DNA of 64,000 bases from Oceanobacillus rekensis (GCF_002153375.1 NZ_MTBQ01000007.1:140043-204042); one strand, 5' to 3'. Shown: positions 30,432 through 40,499, counted from the first letter of the stretch. Notes: generated by a model from the sequence alone, not told the origin. Translations and numbers: made by a program.

Positions 30432-32188
30432 TTCACCAGATTGAAATCAAAAATGTAACTTTTCAATATCCTGGTGGCATGCAGCCAGTTTTAAATGATG
30501 TTTCCCTAACTGTTGAAAAAGGTGAGTTTGTAGCCATCATGGGTGGCAATGGAAGTGGAAAGTCGACGCTTTGTAAGTTGTTAAATGGGTTGATTCCACA
30601 TTATTATGTTGGGGACTATAGTGGTTCTGTTCGTGTGAATGGGTTAGCAACAGAAGAGACGAGTGTCGCCGAGTTATCTCACTCTGTTGGCTACGTGTAC
30701 CAAGATTTCGATAATCAGCTCGTTCGTGCAAGAGTACTTGAAGATGCTAGCTTTGCCCCACTAAATTTTGGTTATGCCGACTATAAGGAACGTGGTAAAA
30801 AGGCGCTGGAACAAGTTGGCCTTGTAGGACGTGATGATGAATTTATATGGCAACTAAGTGGTGGGCAAAAGCATCTGCTTGCTCTTGCTGGTGCAATTTC
30901 ACTTAATCCGGATATTCTAATTATGGATGAGCCCGTTGCTCAACTTGATCCCTATCATGCCAAAGAGGTCTATGATGTTTTAAAAATGCTAAACGAAACA
31001 TATGGAAAAACAATTATTGTTATTGAACACCACACGGAATTTATCGCAGATTACTGTGATCAAGTCGTACTCATCAATGAGGGGAAAGTGGAATGGAAAA
31101 AACCAACACAAGATGCATTAAGACTTGTAGATCAACTAATGACCATGCAAATCTATCCACCTCAAGTAACACAGGCAGCTTACAAGGTTGGGCGTCTTCT
31201 GAGGGGGAATTCAGTAACTAATCCCTTATTCGAAAGTACGAAACCCTATCCAGTTACACTATCTGAAGCAATGGAATTTTTTTCAGAACAACAAAGTGAA
31301 GAGGAGCCGACGGAGATTACTCAGGAGCCGAAAGTAATGGAAAAAGAGCCAATTGTTGAAATGGAACAGGTCTATTTTTCATATAAGACAATTACGCGCT
31401 CCAAAAAGACAATCTTAAAGGATATTAATTTAACCCTCAACCGCGGTGATCGTATTGCTCTCGTTGGAAATAATGGGGCAGGTAAGTCATCACTTATGCG
31501 ACTGTTAACAGGACTTGTAAAACCAGAACAAGGTACAGTAACTGTGGACGGATTGAATACAAATAAATTCAGTCCTGAGAAAATGGCAGATCTTGTGACC
31601 TACATTTATCAGAACCCAGAGGAAATGTTCATCGAGGATTCGGTTAGAAAAGATGTGGAGTTTTTCTTGAAAGCTAGAAAAGTACCAGGGTATAAGGAGA
31701 GAGTGGATCAAGTATTAGAACAATTTAATTTAACGGATCTTGAGGATCGTGATAGTCGCCTCATGAGTGGAGGTCAGCAACGCCGTGCATCCTTGGCGAT
31801 AGGTGTTGCAATGAACCCGAAAATAATTTTACTAGATGAACCGACAGCAAATCTCGATATTGCAACACGGAAACATATCACCAAATTAATTACATCATTG
31901 AAAAATTATGTGGAAGCTGTGTTCATCGCAACCCATGATATGCAGCTTGTAGCTGAATGGGCAAATCGAATTATTGTTTTAAAGGATGGTGAAGTGCTTC
32001 ATGATGGTGATAGGGAATCGGTGTTTACTAATGCAGCATTGCTCAAACTTGCAGGGCTTCATCCACCACAAATTATGGAATTGAGCAGAGGACTTCAAAT
32101 AGAGCCTATTTCTTATACAGTCGATGATTTTGTTAACAGCTACTCTCAAATACTGGGAGAGGAGAATAAAGATGGAGTATACTCGTAA
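30428..32188 (+). CDS. ECF transporter double ATPase (EcfA1-EcfA2 fusion)
   Basis: 586 residues with two complete ABC domains. First: Walker A GGNGSGKST (39-47), signature LSGGQ (143-147), Walker B DEP at 167-169. Second: GNNGAGKSS (347-355), MSGGQ (446-450), DEP at 470-472. The linker 260-305 is acidic. Each active site looks intact, so ATP hydrolysis is expected at both. Energises uptake with the EcfT and S components in the same operon. ATG overlaps the previous stop by 4 nt. Confidence 0.92.
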   Translation: MIHQIEIKNVTFQYPGGMQPVLNDVSLTVEKGEFVAIMGGNGSGKSTLCKLLNGLIPHYYVGDYSGSVRVNGLATEETSVAELSHSVGYVYQDFDNQLVRARVLEDASFAPLNFGYADYKERGKKALEQVGLVGRDDEFIWQLSGGQKHLLALAGAISLNPDILIMDEPVAQLDPYHAKEVYDVLKMLNETYGKTIIVIEHHTEFIADYCDQVVLINEGKVEWKKPTQDALRLVDQLMTMQIYPPQVTQAAYKVGRLLRGNSVTNPLFESTKPYPVTLSEAMEFFSEQQSEEEPTEITQEPKVMEKEPIVEMEQVYFSYKTITRSKKTILKDINLTLNRGDRIALVGNNGAGKSSLMRLLTGLVKPEQGTVTVDGLNTNKFSPEKMADLVTYIYQNPEEMFIEDSVRKDVEFFLKARKVPGYKERVDQVLEQFNLTDLEDRDSRLMSGGQQRRASLAIGVAMNPKIILLDEPTANLDIATRKHITKLITSLKNYVEAVFIATHDMQLVAEWANRIIVLKDGEVLHDGDRESVFTNAALLKLAGLHPPQIMELSRGLQIEPISYTVDDFVNSYSQILGEENKDGVYS

Positions 32189-32990
32189 ACTGACTGATAA
32201 GCTTTCCGTGGAGCAAGCAAAGATCGAACTATTAAACACGGCCTATGGAAATGATCAGACATTTTTAGCGAAGCTTGATCCTAGAACATTGTTTATTTGG
32301 TACCTGTTTTTTGGATTGGCTCCATGGTTTATTCATAATGATACAGTCCTAATCGGTTTGTTTGCATTTATGGTATTGACAACGATTATGGCGAAGGTGA
32401 GTCCTTTAATTATTTTTATCCTCTGCCTCGGTTTACTTGGACAAGGTGGATATTTACTGATTGCAGCATTGTTTTTTGGCGGCGGTATAAGTACGATTAT
32501 GCCATTGGTGATGTTAACATTGAAGCTATCTATCATCTCATTGGCAAGCATTACTGTATTTTGTTCTATGGATCCAGAGAAGCTAAGTGATGGGCTTCTG
32601 AAAATTGGGGTTCCAGGTCAGGTGGCTTTTAGTATTTCTTATGGATACAGAATGCTACCAAGTTTACTAGAGGAGTATCATCATATTTTTCTTTCCTTTC
32701 GACTAAGAGGGAAGGCACCGGAAAAGCACGGATTCCTCTATATTCGTTCAATTATTTATTTTATCAAAATTGCCATGCTCTCCTTTTATCCGTTGTTATT
32801 AAGTACCGCGAAAAGGTCACGAACAACGGTGGAGGCATTGGAAACGAAGGGAAGCTTTTATGCCTTCAATAATCCGAAAGTAAAGGCAATCAAATTGGCA
32901 CATCTTATTTATGGACCACGAGATTATATATTTCTAGCATTATCTTTAACATATGTTATTAGTTTGTTTGGCTTAACACGATTCTATTAA
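32172..32990 (+). CDS. ECF transporter T component
   Basis: EcfT transmembrane coupling protein of 272 residues from ATG 32172, chosen because GGGAGAGGAG lies upstream and the earlier in-frame ATG at 32124 is deep in the ATPase gene. It has several membrane helices, the SFRLRGKAP coupling-helix motif (Ala-Arg-Gly type) near residue 180 and a second basic KRSRTTVEALETKG motif that contacts the ATPases. The 17-nt overlap with the ATPase gene implies coupled translation. Confidence 0.88.
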   Translation: MEYTRKLTDKLSVEQAKIELLNTAYGNDQTFLAKLDPRTLFIWYLFFGLAPWFIHNDTVLIGLFAFMVLTTIMAKVSPLIIFILCLGLLGQGGYLLIAALFFGGGISTIMPLVMLTLKLSIISLASITVFCSMDPEKLSDGLLKIGVPGQVAFSISYGYRMLPSLLEEYHHIFLSFRLRGKAPEKHGFLYIRSIIYFIKIAMLSFYPLLLSTAKRSRTTVEALETKGSFYAFNNPKVKAIKLAHLIYGPRDYIFLALSLTYVISLFGLTRFY

Positions 32991-33011
32991 TCTTTCACTT
33001 TGGAGGCTCAT

Positions 33012-33791
33012 ATGAAAATAGATTTTCACAGTCACGTAAAAATATCAAAGAAGTCCATGTTTATGCCTAATTATTTTGAAGAAATGATGAAAGAAGCTCA
33101 GGAAAGCGGCTTAGATGCACTGGCGATGACGGAGCATTTTAATACATTTCGTTTTTATGATATATACGATTATCTGGAAGAAAATTACACCTATCAAAAT
33201 GGATACTATAATATTAACGGCTTGAAGTTGTTCCCGGGTATGGAAGTAGATGTAAAAGAAGTGGGACATATTCTTCTTATTGGTAGCCTAGGTGATATTC
33301 TTGAAATCAGGAAAGCGCTCGATAGTCACACGCAAAAGAATGATTTCATTTCATTCCAGGGACTAATCGACTTAACAGAACAATATCCTGTTTTGAAAAT
33401 TGGTGCACATGCTTTTCGTGAAAGCACGCCGCTACATCACCACGAACCTGCGCTATTGAAAAGATTAGATGCTCTCGATTTAAATGGTAAAGATCTCTTC
33501 GAATATGATGCTGATGCTTACTATTCAAGGCTAAAGAAATTCGCAAGTAATCTTGATCTTCCAATTGTTGGGGGAAGTGATACACACCAATTTTTACAAT
33601 ATGCAAGTGTCTATAATGACTTTCATCAGGATTGCTTTGAAGTCGAGGATTTAAGAGCAAGCATTATAAGTGAAGCATACAAGATTACTATTTCAAAGAA
33701 ACTAGATGTAAAAGTAAAGTCAGCTGTAACCGCTAAAAAGCTACTAAAAGAGATGCTTAATGAAGAAGGGGTTATAGAGTCCTTCGTTTAA
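33012..33791 (+). CDS. PHP-domain metal-dependent hydrolase
   Basis: 259 residues from ATG 33012 (GGAGG at 33003-33007). PHP signatures: KIDFHSHVK at the start, LDALAMTEHFNTF, FPGMEVDVKEVGHILLIG, the His in KIGAHAFRE and VGGSDTHQ. The family hydrolyses phosphoesters such as histidinol phosphate or 3',5'-bisphosphonucleosides. Last gene of the RpiR-controlled ECF operon, so it may dephosphorylate the imported compound or a derivative; that is inference. Confidence 0.85.
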   Translation: MKIDFHSHVKISKKSMFMPNYFEEMMKEAQESGLDALAMTEHFNTFRFYDIYDYLEENYTYQNGYYNINGLKLFPGMEVDVKEVGHILLIGSLGDILEIRKALDSHTQKNDFISFQGLIDLTEQYPVLKIGAHAFRESTPLHHHEPALLKRLDALDLNGKDLFEYDADAYYSRLKKFASNLDLPIVGGSDTHQFLQYASVYNDFHQDCFEVEDLRASIISEAYKITISKKLDVKVKSAVTAKKLLKEMLNEEGVIESFV

Positions 33792-33834
33792 ATAAAACAA
33801 CCTGTTTCCGATTTGGAAATAGGTTGTTTTATTA
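33792..33834 (+). terminator. Intrinsic terminator of the ECF/PHP operon
   Basis: ATAAAACAACCTGTTTCC pairs with GGAAATAGGTTGTTTTAT (one G-U), forming an 18-bp stem. Confidence 0.9.
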
Positions 33835-33947
33835 TTGATGATAACAATCTACCCTTAACTTTGATTAGAAAGTTCATGTTAAATGAAAGGATAATATTTC
33901 TAAATATTATATGCTATAGAGTAAATTAGCAGAAGGCTAAATGACTA

Positions 33948-33962
33948 TGAAAATCATTATCA
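33948..33962 (+). promoter_or_regulatory. Fur-box-like site upstream of the CDF exporter
   Basis: TGAAAATCATTATCA matches the 7-1-7 Fur consensus TGATAATNATTATCA at 13 of 14 defined positions, better than PerR (11) or Zur. A possible -10 TATAAT at 33971-33976 is 8 bp downstream. Confidence 0.6.
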
Positions 33963-33988
33963 ATTAGGGATATAATTCTCAGTTAATA

Positions 33989-34017
33989 TTGACTAATATT
34001 ATATTTAATTCTATAAT
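33989..34017 (+). promoter_or_regulatory. Promoter of the CDF exporter
   Basis: TTGACT (33989-33994), 17-bp spacer, TATAAT (34012-34017). Confidence 0.75.
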
Positions 34018-34053
34018 AAATTATAATTATTCTAATTTAGGGGTGTGTATAAT

Positions 34054-34905
34054 GTGACGGATGATATTGCTAAATATAATAAAAATAAGAAGCTTTTTAT
34101 TTGGGCTGCATCTTTAACTTTGTTTTTTGCTTTTATTGAAATCGTTTATGGATTTATTTCAGGATCCTTAATGATGATGGGCGACGGGGTACATATGAGT
34201 TCGGACGCTTTCTCATTGATTCTATCACTAGTCGCCACAATTATGGCTACAAAAGCAGCGACGAAAAATAAAACCTTTGGCTACAAGAGATTTGAGCCTG
34301 TTGCAGCATTTATTAATGGCTTAACATTAGTTATTATCCCTATATTTATCATTATCGAAGCGATAAGCCGTGTAATTAATCCAATAGAAATCATTCCAAA
34401 TCAAATGTTAGTCGTTGGTACAATTGGGTTAGTTATTAATGGAGTCGTTGGCTATATTTTGACGAAAGCCAATTCGAACTTGAATGTAAAAAGTGCACTG
34501 CTTCACGTTATAGCTGATTTAATTACTAGTGTGAGTGTTGTAATTGCTGCATTAGGTATTAAATACTTTGGGATAACATGGTTAGACCCAGTCGGAAGTA
34601 TACTGACGTCTATTATCATTATTGCTGGGGGAGTCAAAATCACAAAAGAAGCATTTAATATATTAATGGAAGGTACACCTAAAGGGTATTCAGTCGATGC
34701 AATTGAAATGCTAGTTAAGGATGCTGGGAAAGGTCTAACAGTTAATGATATTAAAGTTTGGTGTATTAACGAGAATGAAATATTCACCCTAGTTCACGTG
34801 AATTCCTTATCAGAGAACGAGAACAAATTATCAAATAACATCAGGAAAAAAATTGCAGCAGACATAAACATTCCATCAAAGAATATATACGTAAATATAA
34901 ACTAA
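34054..34905 (+). CDS. Cation diffusion facilitator family exporter
   Basis: 283-residue CDF antiporter with six membrane helices. GTG 34054 is preferred since AGGGG at 34039-34043 is too close to the GTG at 34045. Metal-site residues: MMGDGVHMSSDAFS in helix 2 (HxxxD; here Asp/His arrangement DGVHMSSD) and LHVIADLITS in helix 5 (HxxxD). A short C-terminal cytoplasmic domain follows. Expels Zn, Fe or Mn; the Fur-like box upstream favours iron, and the nearby urease does not by itself imply nickel. Confidence 0.87.
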   Translation: MTDDIAKYNKNKKLFIWAASLTLFFAFIEIVYGFISGSLMMMGDGVHMSSDAFSLILSLVATIMATKAATKNKTFGYKRFEPVAAFINGLTLVIIPIFIIIEAISRVINPIEIIPNQMLVVGTIGLVINGVVGYILTKANSNLNVKSALLHVIADLITSVSVVIAALGIKYFGITWLDPVGSILTSIIIIAGGVKITKEAFNILMEGTPKGYSVDAIEMLVKDAGKGLTVNDIKVWCINENEIFTLVHVNSLSENENKLSNNIRKKIAADINIPSKNIYVNIN

Positions 34906-34959
34906 GGGGAATGGGAACTGATGACTTATCCAAGTGCCGGAAACAGTTCCCCTCCCCTT
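34904..34959 (+). terminator. Long hairpin after the CDF gene
   Basis: AAGGGGAATGGGAACTG and CAGTTCCCCTCCCCTT form a 16-17-bp stem with a two-base mismatch, beginning at the stop codon. Only a weak T-tract follows. The GGGAAC/GTTCCC core also resembles REP-type hairpins. Confidence 0.55.
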
Positions 34960-35395
34960 AAAACTTGATTTTTATGGGGGGAAAGGTAAAATAGGTAATA
35001 GTAGTAAATCGAAATAGCAAACACTCACACTATTTTTCACTTCGTTGTTCTACGAAATAGAAAAATAGACAACCCTCTCTTATCGTTATTCAGGAGATCC
35101 ACCGTCTCTCTCAGCCTAAGCCCTGAGAATGGATAACACTATTGACTTTCAATGCTAAAGAAGCATATGTAAATAATCTGAACCAATTTCTAACTATATA
35201 ATACTTTGTTAAGGAATTCACAATTTAATAATGACGCAATAATCGATGATTTAGTAGATTTATTACTATGGTATTTTTAGGTGCAGTTTTTTCTTGTATG
35301 GGGAATCAAAGAACTGTAGTTTTTTTGGTTTGTATAAATTAACTTAAGGAGATACTGATTGACACCTTTACTATTTTATTTTGGGAGGATACTAC
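34960..35395. other. Structured leader region before ureA
   Basis: No gene. It holds a hairpin with arms CTATTTTTC (35030-35038) and GAAAAATAG (35060-35068) plus inner TTCGT/ACGAA. A second long dyad TTATCGTTATTCAGG (35080-35094) pairs with CCTGAGAATGGATAA (35122-35136) at 12 of 15 positions. A candidate promoter follows (TTGACT 35142-35147, then TATGTA at 35166). No clear TnrA or GlnR site was found. Confidence 0.45.
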
Positions 35396-35698
35396 ATGCA
35401 ATTATTACCACGTGAAACTGACAAGCTGCTAATCGTAGTAGCTGCAGACGTTGCAAGAAGGCGAAGGGAACGAGGACTGAAATTGAATCACCCGGAAGCA
35501 GTTGCACTGATTACATATGAAGTAATGGAGGGTGCAAGAGACGGGAAAACGGTCGCTGAGTTAATGCAGTTTGGTGCGACAATTCTGTCTCGGGACGATG
35601 TAATGGATGGTATTCCAGAAATGATTGATGATATTCAAGTCGAAGCTACATTTCCAGATGGAACAAAGTTGGTTACGGTACACAATCCGATTCGATGA
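35396..35698 (+). CDS. ureA: Urease gamma subunit
   Basis: 100-residue structural subunit of nickel urease (urea to ammonia and carbamate), cytosolic. ATG 35396 is chosen behind GGGAGGA, not the in-frame GTG-type start 15 bp upstream. The sequence follows the family throughout: [28 protein letters not shown] and the C-terminal VTVHNPI. First gene of ureABCEFGD. Confidence 0.97.
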   Translation: MQLLPRETDKLLIVVAADVARRRRERGLKLNHPEAVALITYEVMEGARDGKTVAELMQFGATILSRDDVMDGIPEMIDDIQVEATFPDGTKLVTVHNPIR

Positions 35699-35741
35699 TT
35701 ATTCGTTATGAATGCGTAATTAAATTTAAGGAGATTGATTG

Positions 35742-36065
35742 ATGATTCCAGGCGAATTTATTTTAAAAGCAGAAGATATTATTTGCAATGAAAATACGGT
35801 AAACACGGATATTTTCGTTATTAATACTGGCGATAGACCAATACAAATTGGCTCGCACTTTCACTTTTATGAAGTAAATAATGCATTGAAATTTAATAGA
35901 GAAGCAGCTTATGGCAAACGATTAAATGTTCCAGCGGGTGCTGCTGTACGATTTGAGCCGGGCGATGAGAAAAAAGTTCAACTCATTGATTATGCTGGCG
36001 AGCGTAAAGTTTATGGATTTTGTAATAAAGTAGATGGACCATTAGAAGGCAGGGATATGAAATGA
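35742..36065 (+). CDS. ureB: Urease beta subunit
   Basis: 107-residue structural subunit; ATG 35742 (MIPGEFIL) with AAGGAG 8 nt upstream. The family motifs [13 protein letters not shown] and [16 protein letters not shown] are intact. Its TGA overlaps the ureC ATG by 4 nt. Confidence 0.97.
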   Translation: MIPGEFILKAEDIICNENTVNTDIFVINTGDRPIQIGSHFHFYEVNNALKFNREAAYGKRLNVPAGAAVRFEPGDEKKVQLIDYAGERKVYGFCNKVDGPLEGRDMK

Positions 36066-37780
36066 GTTTTAAAATGTCGAGAGAACAGTATGCCCAAATG
36101 TATGGTCCGACAACTGGAGATGCTGTCCGTTTAGCAGATACAAACCTGTTTATTCAAATTGAAAAGGACTTTACAACCTATGGTGAAGAGGTCGTATTCG
36201 GTGGCGGGAAAGTTATCCGTGATGGAATGGGACAACATCCATTAATATCCCGTGAAGATGATGAACGTGTGCCGGATACGATTATAACTAATGTTATTGT
36301 TCTTGATTATACAGGCATTTATAAAGCAGACCTCGCTATCCGTGATGGCCATATATCCGGCATTGGAAAAAGTGGAAATCCATTAGTCCAGGATAATGTA
36401 GATATTATTATTGGCGCTTCTACTGAAGTAATTTCCGGGGAGGGGAAAATTATCACTGCAGGCGCAATTGATACACATGTGCATTTCATTAACCCCGCGC
36501 AGGTGGATGTCGCACTTACAGGTGGGACGACGACATTAATTGGCGGCGGTGCTGGTCCTGGTGCGGGCTCAAGAGCGACGACCGCCACACCCGGGAAATG
36601 GCATATTCACACAATGTTAGGAGCATTGGACGGGCTTCCAATCAACGTTGGACTGACTGGAAAAGGTCATGCAGCTGCCGAAAAGCCACTTGCTGAACAG
36701 ATTCTAGCAGGGGCAATCGGCTTAAAGATTCATGAAGATTGGGGAGCAACACCTTCCGTGATAGATTACGCATTAAGAGTTGCTGACAAATACGATGTTC
36801 AAATCGCGTTACATGCCGATACGTTAAATGAGGGCGGTTTTTTTGAAGATACAATGAGGGCAATAAATGGTCGTGGTATTCATATGTATCATACGGAGGG
36901 TGCCGGTGGTGGACATGCACCAGATTTAATTAAATCTGCAGGTATGATGAATGTTTTGCCAGCATCAACCAATCCGACATTACCCTACACAGTTAATACG
37001 ATTGATGAACATCTTGATATGGTAATGGTTGCACATAATTTAAATCCTTCTGTACCGGAAGATATTGCCTTTGCAGATTCACGGATTCGCAGTGAATCAA
37101 TTGCGGCAGAAGATGTTCTGCAAGACATGGGTGTATTTAGCATAACAAGTTCAGATGCCCAAGCAATGGGACGAGTTGGTGAAGTCGTACTAAGAACCTG
37201 GCAGACAGCTGACAAGATGAAAAAGCAATTGGGGACAATGGAAGGGGATAGCAAGCACGCGGATAATAATCGGGTGAAACGCTATGTTGCTAAATATACG
37301 ATTAATCCCGCTATTGCACATGGAATTGCGGAATATGTCGGTTCAATAGAAGTTGGTAAGATGGCTGACCTAGTTCTATGGGAGCCAAAATTTTTCGGAG
37401 TAAAGCCAGAAAAGATTCTTAAAATCGGCTTAGCCGTACAAAGTTTAATGGGAGATGCAAACGCCACTATCCCAACACCGGAGCCGGTAATTTACCGACC
37501 AATGTTTGCAGCGTTTGGAAAAGGATTGTTTCAAAGTTCAGTTACCTTCGTCTCACAAGCTGCTTTCGATGATAACATCAAGGAGAAGCTAGGACTGCAA
37601 AAAAGGGTCCTCCCAGTACGCGGTATACGTAATCTGACGAAGAAAGATATGAAGTTAAATACAGCAACACCAGATATAGATGTGGATCCACAAACATATG
37701 AAGTAAAAATAAACGGGGAAGTTATTACATGTGAGCCTGTTGATATTGTACCGATGGGCCAGCGTTATTTCCTATTTTGA
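36062..37780 (+). CDS. ureC: Urease alpha (catalytic) subunit
   Basis: 572-residue subunit with the dinickel centre: His139 and His141 (DTHVHF), carbamylated Lys222 (GLKIHEDW), His251 (LHADTL), His277 (MYHTEG) and Asp365 (SSDAQA) are all present. The mobile flap, normally VCHHLD, reads VAHNLN: the catalytic His325 is kept, but the adjacent cysteine is Ala324. Staphylococcal ureases also lack this Cys (Thr), so activity is expected, with altered sensitivity to thiol reagents. Requires UreDEFG for nickel loading. Confidence 0.97.
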   Translation: MSFKMSREQYAQMYGPTTGDAVRLADTNLFIQIEKDFTTYGEEVVFGGGKVIRDGMGQHPLISREDDERVPDTIITNVIVLDYTGIYKADLAIRDGHISGIGKSGNPLVQDNVDIIIGASTEVISGEGKIITAGAIDTHVHFINPAQVDVALTGGTTTLIGGGAGPGAGSRATTATPGKWHIHTMLGALDGLPINVGLTGKGHAAAEKPLAEQILAGAIGLKIHEDWGATPSVIDYALRVADKYDVQIALHADTLNEGGFFEDTMRAINGRGIHMYHTEGAGGGHAPDLIKSAGMMNVLPASTNPTLPYTVNTIDEHLDMVMVAHNLNPSVPEDIAFADSRIRSESIAAEDVLQDMGVFSITSSDAQAMGRVGEVVLRTWQTADKMKKQLGTMEGDSKHADNNRVKRYVAKYTINPAIAHGIAEYVGSIEVGKMADLVLWEPKFFGVKPEKILKIGLAVQSLMGDANATIPTPEPVIYRPMFAAFGKGLFQSSVTFVSQAAFDDNIKEKLGLQKRVLPVRGIRNLTKKDMKLNTATPDIDVDPQTYEVKINGEVITCEPVDIVPMGQRYFLF

Positions 37781-37790
37781 GGTGAATCAA

Positions 37791-38246
37791 TTGATCATAG
37801 AAAAGATAGTAACAAATATAAAAGAATTAGATCCAAGTGAATTAGAAAGTCGCCATAAAGAAAAGGTATATCTCGAAAGTGCTCATTTAGTGAAACGAAT
37901 TCAGCGTGTGGAAACAGATCATGGCCGTGAACTGGGAATTCGTTTAAAGGATAACAAGGATCTTAAAGCTGGGGATATCCTCTTTATGGATGATGAAAAT
38001 ATAATTATTATTGATGTATTATCGGATGATTTAATCATTATTAGTCCACGTAGTATGCATGAAATGGGGACAATAGCGCATCAGCTAGGTAACCGTCATC
38101 TACCGGCACAGTTTGAGGAAGGAGATATGCTTGTACAGTACGATTACCTTGTCGAAGAATTGTTGCAGGAATTAGATATTCCATTTAAACGGGAGGAAAG
38201 GAAAGTAGAACAAGCCTTTCGTCATATAGGACATAGTCATGACTGA
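37791..38246 (+). CDS. ureE: Urease accessory protein UreE (nickel metallochaperone)
   Basis: 151 residues from TTG 37791, set by GAGGTG 6 nt upstream; the earlier in-frame GTG lies inside ureC. The N-domain and the metal-binding C-domain ([10 protein letters not shown] with the interface His) are present. The tail HIGHSHD has only two to three His, shorter than the poly-His tails of Gram-negative UreE, implying low nickel storage. Confidence 0.92.
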   Translation: MIIEKIVTNIKELDPSELESRHKEKVYLESAHLVKRIQRVETDHGRELGIRLKDNKDLKAGDILFMDDENIIIIDVLSDDLIIISPRSMHEMGTIAHQLGNRHLPAQFEEGDMLVQYDYLVEELLQELDIPFKREERKVEQAFRHIGHSHD

Positions 38247-38925
38247 TAATGCATTATCATTATTTCAGCTATGTGACTCCAACTTTCCAACTGGATCATT
38301 TAGCCACTCTTTTGGACTTGAAACCTATATTCAAAACGATATCGTTCACAATCAGGAAACATTTTCGGAGTGGCTCAAGGTTTATTTACATGAACAGCTT
38401 GCATACGCAGATGGTTTAGCGGCAAGACTTATCTATCAGGCACTAGAGGAAAATGATACGGAAAAGATATGGGAACTGGATCGTATATTAACAGTGCAAA
38501 ACCTTGCCAGGGAGTCACGTGATGGAACGCAACGTATAGGCGATCGCTTCTTAAATATTTCTGAATCGATTTATGAAATACCAATGTTGACCAACTATCG
38601 CAACCAGTTAAGAAAAAAATTTGCCTTTGGACATCCCGCCATTGTGTTTACAATGGTAGGACATCATTTGCAAGTACCGAAAGAGACGACTATTTTATTT
38701 TATTTATACTCTACCATTGCAAGTCTTGTCCAAAATGCTGTCCGTGCCATACCATTAGGTCAAACTGCAGGACAAAAGGTTATATACACATTTCAAAAAG
38801 AACTTAGACAAGCAACAGATAAAATCATGCATTTAGATGAGTCCGAATTTGGTGTTGTTTCACCTGGACTTGAACTCTCTCAAATGCAACATGAACGTGT
38901 AAATATACGTATATTCAGCTCGTAA
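38239..38925 (+). CDS. ureF: Urease accessory protein UreF
   Basis: 228-residue all-helical scaffold that gates nickel delivery by UreG into the UreABC-UreD complex. Signature [22 protein letters not shown] near the N-terminus and [15 protein letters not shown] near 175. Overlaps ureE by 8 nt. The C-terminus VNIRIFSS is the usual UreG-contacting tail. Confidence 0.94.
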   Translation: MTDNALSLFQLCDSNFPTGSFSHSFGLETYIQNDIVHNQETFSEWLKVYLHEQLAYADGLAARLIYQALEENDTEKIWELDRILTVQNLARESRDGTQRIGDRFLNISESIYEIPMLTNYRNQLRKKFAFGHPAIVFTMVGHHLQVPKETTILFYLYSTIASLVQNAVRAIPLGQTAGQKVIYTFQKELRQATDKIMHLDESEFGVVSPGLELSQMQHERVNIRIFSS

Positions 38926-39014
38926 AGTAAAATTTTGGATTTAAAAAGCGCTATATTCACCATTTATAAGTTGATGACGACTTTTTGAACAACCACTAAA
39001 AGGAAGTGTTAGAA

Positions 39015-39635
39015 ATGGAACCAATCAGAATAGGTGTAGGGGGCCCAGTTGGGGCAGGTAAAACAATGTTAGTTGAAAAAATTACCCGTGCATTGGATGG
39101 GGAAGTTAGTATGGCGGTAATTACAAATGATATTTATACGAAAGAGGATGCTAAATTTCTAGTTGAGAATGGTATTTTACCAGAGGATCGGATTGTTGGA
39201 GTCGAGACAGGCGGCTGTCCGCATACTGCCATTCGCGAAGATGCATCGATGAACTTTGCGGCAATTGATGAATTAAAAGAGAAACATCCGGGTGTTGAAT
39301 TGATTTTTGTAGAAAGTGGCGGAGATAACTTAGCTGCAACATTCAGTCCGGAGCTCGTAGACTTTTCAATTTATATTATTGATGTTGCCCAAGGGGAAAA
39401 AATACCACGCAAAGGTGGCCAAGGAATGATCAAATCCGATTTGTTTATCATTAATAAAACGGATTTAGCACCATATGTTGGTGCAAGACTTGAAGTAATG
39501 GAATCAGATACAAAATTATTTCGGGGCAATAAGCCATTTATCTTTACCAATTTAAAAGATGGCACTGGACTTAATGAGGTCATAGACTGGATTGAGAAGC
39601 ATGCATTATTAAGAGGTTTGGGACAAGATGTCTGA
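39015..39635 (+). CDS. ureG: Urease accessory GTPase UreG
   Basis: 206-residue SIMIBI GTPase from ATG 39015 (AGGAAG upstream). P-loop GGPVGAGKT near the N-terminus; nickel-binding CPH in [13 protein letters not shown]; Walker B-like [17 protein letters not shown]; base-recognition NKTD. It powers nickel transfer to apo-urease. Overlaps ureD by 8 nt. Confidence 0.97.
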   Translation: MEPIRIGVGGPVGAGKTMLVEKITRALDGEVSMAVITNDIYTKEDAKFLVENGILPEDRIVGVETGGCPHTAIREDASMNFAAIDELKEKHPGVELIFVESGGDNLAATFSPELVDFSIYIIDVAQGEKIPRKGGQGMIKSDLFIINKTDLAPYVGARLEVMESDTKLFRGNKPFIFTNLKDGTGLNEVIDWIEKHALLRGLGQDV

Positions 39636-40452
39636 ATGGACGGGGATTCTTGAACTTGACATGGAAAATCGCCAAGGAAAAACAGTAGCTAAAAATGTTT
39701 ATTTTCAGGGCGCATTTAAAGTTATGCGTCCTGTATACCTTAATAATTATAGCTATCCATGTTACTATCTTTTGAATCCTGGAGGGGGCTATTTGGATGG
39801 GGATACTTATCGTATGAAAGTATCACTCGACGAGCAGGCCCAGCTTACGCTTACAACACAGTCAGCAACCAAGGTGTATAAAACACCAAAGACGCAAGTC
39901 TACCAGGAAACCGAGTTCTTTTTAAAAAAGGACAGCTATTTAGAATACTTACCAGATGCACTCATAGCCTATAAAGATGCAAAGTATTTCCAAAAAAATG
40001 TGGTCCACATGGAAAAGGGTGCAACATTACTTTATTCTGATATAGTGACCCCTGGATGGTCACCAGAGGGAAGTAAGTTTAGCTATGATATGATTCGACT
40101 GAAAACTGAAATCTATATGGATCATAAATTGGTTGTCTTTGATCATATTAAACTCCAACCGGAAATGCAACAAATAAACGATCTCGGTTTTATGGAGGGC
40201 TACACGCATTTAGGTTCACTGATTGTTGTTAGTGAAAAAACCAATGATCGTTTGCTTGACCGCTTGTATGAAACGATTCATAACGAAGTCGGCGAATTTT
40301 CATTCGGATTATCGAATCTTGCAATTCCTGGATTCACGATTCGAATTATTGCCAATACAACACAAGTAATTGAACAGGTTATTACTGCCTGCCATCATGT
40401 AATAAGTGAAGAGTGGTATCAAAAGAAACCAAGCTTTTTAAGGAAGTATTAA
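39628..40452 (+). CDS. ureD: Urease accessory protein UreD/UreH
   Basis: 274-residue beta-helical scaffold that binds UreABC and channels nickel from UreG. Signatures: [27 protein letters not shown] and [13 protein letters not shown]. The ureABCEFGD order with ureD last is the arrangement of Bacillus and Staphylococcus operons. No urea or nickel transporter gene follows. Confidence 0.95.
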   Translation: MSEWTGILELDMENRQGKTVAKNVYFQGAFKVMRPVYLNNYSYPCYYLLNPGGGYLDGDTYRMKVSLDEQAQLTLTTQSATKVYKTPKTQVYQETEFFLKKDSYLEYLPDALIAYKDAKYFQKNVVHMEKGATLLYSDIVTPGWSPEGSKFSYDMIRLKTEIYMDHKLVVFDHIKLQPEMQQINDLGFMEGYTHLGSLIVVSEKTNDRLLDRLYETIHNEVGEFSFGLSNLAIPGFTIRIIANTTQVIEQVITACHHVISEEWYQKKPSFLRKY

Positions 40453-40454
40453 TA

Positions 40455-40499
40455 AACGATGTCTGACAATTGTTTGAATTTGTCAGACATCGTTTTTTT
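40455..40499 (+). terminator. Intrinsic terminator of the urease operon
   Basis: AACGATGTCTGACAA pairs perfectly with TTGTCAGACATCGTT, then T7. Confidence 0.95.

Noticed and set aside
29930..30466. 178-residue minus-strand ORF
   Set aside because: Lies entirely within the S-component gene and its junction with the ATPase gene; a shadow frame with no independent support.
35080..35136. Riboswitch (SAM, TPP or similar) before ureA
   Set aside because: Short words resemble pieces of known riboswitches (for example CTGAGA, CTTATC), but the conserved core order is absent on both strands. Kept only as an unexplained dyad.
35359..35364. TTGACA at 35359 as the ureA promoter
   Set aside because: A -10 at the proper distance would fall inside the ureA ribosome binding site, so it cannot drive ureA.
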